Source: Linderina pennispora
Taxonomy: Eukaryota > Kickxellomycota > Kickxellomycetes > Kickxellales > Kickxellaceae
DNA length: 10,182 nucleotides
Assembly: GCF_002104995.1 (NCBI RefSeq)
Contig: NW_024468283.1
Coordinates: 64,001-74,182 of the forward strand
Reading direction: 5' to 3'
The notes beneath the pieces are model-generated. The model did no database searches and was not told where the DNA came from. It was given only the letters and a program-made list of their open reading frames with translations. How positions within the stretch are numbered: position 1 is the stretch's first letter; each line of letters begins with the position of its first letter. A program made the translations under genes and the position numbers. This document shows positions 7,928 through 10,182 of this stretch, piece by piece.

Positions 7928-10182
7928 GACGATCGACACGCAACAGCGAAGCGCAGCTGTCTCGGTATGAGTTTCTGGCAGACCCGGTAGTGCACCGGTT
8001 CACAGCGCCTCAGCATGTGTCGAAGCGGTCGTTCCACGAGCGGCAGTCATTGCAGGACATGATCGACGACGGGACATTCCACGTGGAGCTGCAGGCATTA
8101 CAACACTACATACACACTGGTGCTGGAGCCAAACCACGACCTATTGCACCCGGAGGCTGTGCAGCACCGGACGCAGCAGGACGGCACAATCGTGCGCTCG
8201 GCGGTGGCCACGCCACGACATCGGGGTGTACCGCGGGCATGTGCTGCGCGTGGGTGCGCAGCAAGCCAATGGATGTATCGGCGAGCCTGCGCAAGTGGAC
8301 CGGTTCATGCGCGGCTCGTATTCGTTTCGGACGACCGGCACTCGTGGGCACGCGTAGCCGTGTTCCGGGATGCATCGGCGGGCGGACGGGCGGTTTTGGA
8401 TGGAGTGTTTTCGGTCAACGGCGAAACGTTCTACGTGAAGCCGGCCAGCGCCTACACAGCCACCAAGCGCGACTCGGACCCGATGCTGGCCAATGCGTAT
8501 GCCCGGGATCGGCGCATGCGGTACGCCAACTCGAATCATCTATCGCAAGGCAGACCTGATTGACGACAGACCAGCAACGTGCGGGGCGCAGCGGCTGGGC
8601 GGCAAGGCGGAGGCACTTGAAGCCAGGCGATCCGTTCTATGCGGTGCGGACGCGCAGGGACGCGGTGCGCGGGCTGTTCAAGCGCGGGCAAACACAACGT
8701 TTGACCAGAGCTCCGAGGCTCTGGACGCCGGATGTCTGCCGGTGCGCAAGATCCTGTACATGGGGGCGGCGGCCGACTGCACGTACGTGACGCGGTATTC
8801 GTCGCAGGACAAGGCCGGCTGCAGATTCTCAGCGACTGGAACCAGGCCAGCGCCGTATATGAACGCCAGCTGAATGTGGCGCTGGGCCTGATTGAACTGC
8901 AGATCGAGGAGCTGACGTGTCCGGACCAGATCGACAACAAAAAGGCATGGAACCGCGCCTGCAGCGACCCGTATACAATTGACAAGCGTCTGAGCGACTT
9001 CAGTGCCTGGCGCGGCGCCAAGGGCAAGGACAGCGCGGGGCTGTGGCACCTGATGACCAACTGCCCGACTGGTACTGAGGTTGGCCTGGCGTGGGTCGGC
9101 ACCATGTGTACCACTGGCACGTCGACGCTGACGGAGCAGGGGGTGTGTCGTCGGGCACCGGCGTGTCGGCGGTCTCGCGTGACGAGTGGAAGGTCGTGGC
9201 GCACGAAGTCGGCCATAACTTTGGGGCATCGCACGACTGCACCAACCAAGAGTGCCCGTGCTCGGGCAACGCCTGCAACTCGTGCTGTCCGTGCGCCGAC
9301 GGGTGCGACTGCAAGGGCCGGTATCTGATGAACCCGACCAGCCCCGTGACCTCGGACGATTTCAGCCCATGCTCGGTCCGCAACATCTGCAAGACCATCA
9401 AGTCCACAGGCGTGCAGTGTCTGCAGGACCCAGGCGGCCGCAGCATTCTAGCCACGGCCATGTGCGGCAACGGCATCAAAGAGTCGGGCGAGGAGTGCGA
9501 CTGCGGTACCAGCGAGGCATGCAAGAACGACCCGTGCTGCGACGCCCACACCTGCAAGCTCAAGCCGGCGCCCAGTGCGCCGACGCCAACGATCTGTGCT
9601 GCAACCAGTGCAAGATCCGTCCCAAGGACTCGGTGTGCCGCGCCAAGTACTCCGAGTGCGACATTGCCGAGGTGTGCGATGGCCAGTCCCCGACGTGTCC
9701 AGAGACCGTCACGTGAAGGACGGGACCGGGTGCAGTAACGGCTCGCTGAAATGCGCGTCCGGCCAATGCACGTCGCGCGATGCCCAGTGTGCAGCGCGCG
9801 GCGGCTCCGACGGTCTGACGCAGCGCTGCACTATCAGCGTCGGCGGCGACCCGTGCGACCTGCAGTGCTCGCGGCCTGGCAGCCTAGGCATGTGTGTTTT
9901 CATGTCTGGGAGCTTCACCGACGGCACTGAGTGGGCTTCCACGCGCAGTGCCGGTCAGGCAAGTGCAAGGGCGAGAACTGGTTCTACCAGTTCCTGCTGC
10001 TGTTCCAGCGCAACCTGGCCATTTCCATTCCCGTGGCCATTGCCGTTGGTCTGATCCTCCTGTGCATTATCTTCAGCCTCTGCTGCCGCTGCCTCTCGTG
10101 CTGTACCGGATGCCGCCGCCCGAAGAAGGCTCCCCCGCCCAACCAGTACTTCCAGCAGCCGCATACCCGCCACCGGCACACT
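7824..10182 (+). CDS. ADAM-family transmembrane metalloprotease-disintegrin (3' partial, multiply frame-shifted)
   Basis: The gene encodes a zinc endopeptidase of the reprolysin/adamalysin (M12B) type, the fungal ADAM family, expected in the secretory pathway or at the cell surface. Blocks in order are: a signal-peptide-like start (7824-7890), a propeptide (about 7930-8715, with [14 protein letters not shown] and [13 protein letters not shown]), the protease (about 8745-9420), a disintegrin/cysteine-rich region (about 9460-9930), a transmembrane segment (10015-10080) and a basic proline-rich tail that leaves the window without a stop. Frame changes occur near 7830, 7886, 8098, 8205, 8290, 8510, 8816, 9142, 9567, 9712 and 9932, possibly with two more in 8590-8700. 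Most look like single missing or extra bases, several in G runs. Key motifs all survive, so assembly indels or a very recent pseudogene are more likely than old decay. Subfamily and substrate are unknown. Confidence 0.85.
9202..9237 (+). other. Zinc-binding catalytic motif of the ADAM protease
   Basis: The frame 1 codons give [12 protein letters not shown], a perfect HExxHxxGxxHD motif: three zinc-liganding histidines and the catalytic glutamate. The methionine of the Met-turn follows in YLMNP at 9328-9330. Nothing in the active site suggests loss of activity. Confidence 0.95.
9460..9930 (+). other. Disintegrin and cysteine-rich region of the ADAM protein
   Basis: The start [15 protein letters not shown] (frame 1) is the standard disintegrin entry. 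The domain continues in frame 3 after about 9567 with [15 protein letters not shown] and [16 protein letters not shown], then in frame 2 from about 9716 with [17 protein letters not shown]. The loop position reads AKYSECD, not RGD, so classic RGD integrin binding is not expected. The region ends near [13 protein letters not shown] before the frame returns to 1. Confidence 0.85.
10015..10113 (+). other. ADAM transmembrane helix and juxtamembrane cysteine cluster
   Basis: Frame 1 reads [20 protein letters not shown] over 10015-10074, a typical single-pass helix. SL and then [11 protein letters not shown] follow, giving six cysteines in eleven residues, and then the basic RRPKK. The order fits a type I protein with a cytosolic tail. 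The cysteines are plausible palmitoylation sites, which is inference. The following [11 protein letters not shown] begins a proline-rich tail that may bind SH3-type domains. Confidence 0.8.

Noticed and set aside
9709-9769. Treating the separate frames of the disintegrin region as overlapping genes
   Set aside because: Each frame carries only the consecutive next part of one disintegrin domain, so they are pieces of a single coding sequence.
7824-10182. Programmed ribosomal frameshifting to explain the ADAM frame changes
   Set aside because: About ten shifts in both directions, no consistent slippery heptamer or following structure seen. No known system uses so many.

Overview
The window looks like eukaryotic nuclear DNA, most probably fungal. 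It carries a nearly complete fungal-type IML1 gene, the orthologue of animal DEPDC5 and a subunit of the SEACIT/GATOR1 complex. Downstream on the same strand lies a type I membrane metalloprotease of the ADAM family. Coding is G/C-rich at third positions, introns are few and short, and the intergenic DNA is visibly less GC-rich. This would fit an early-diverging GC-rich fungus (for example a Kickxellomycotina-type lineage), but that placement is inference only. There is nothing prokaryotic, viral, CRISPR-like or transposon-like here.

Layout. (1) Positions 1-7175, plus strand: IML1, cut at its 5' end by the window edge. It runs in one very long frame to about 5461, changes frame near 5420-5500, changes again near 6640-6660, and stops at 7173-7175. 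The recognisable blocks, in order, are the N-terminal domain, SABA, a disordered linker of about 470 residues, SHEN, DEP and the C-terminal domain. (2) Positions 7176-7823: a lower-GC spacer. Its minus strand may carry a short unrecognised gene (7180-7361) ending just beyond the IML1 stop. (3) Positions 7824-10182, plus strand: an ADAM protein with signal-peptide-like N-terminus, propeptide, reprolysin domain with a complete zinc site, disintegrin/cysteine-rich region, one transmembrane segment and the start of a basic, proline-rich tail. It is cut by the right window edge.

The most striking property is the contrast in reading-frame integrity. IML1 keeps frame over 5.4 kb with at most two switches in 7 kb. 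The ADAM gene changes frame about ten times in 2.3 kb, yet along the frame-hopping path the catalytic motif, the Met-turn and the disintegrin cysteines are preserved. This points to single-base indels in the assembly, or to a very young pseudogene, rather than long decay. No functional link between the two genes is evident: IML1 restrains TORC1 at the vacuole when amino acids are scarce, and ADAM proteins act at the cell surface or in the secretory pathway.
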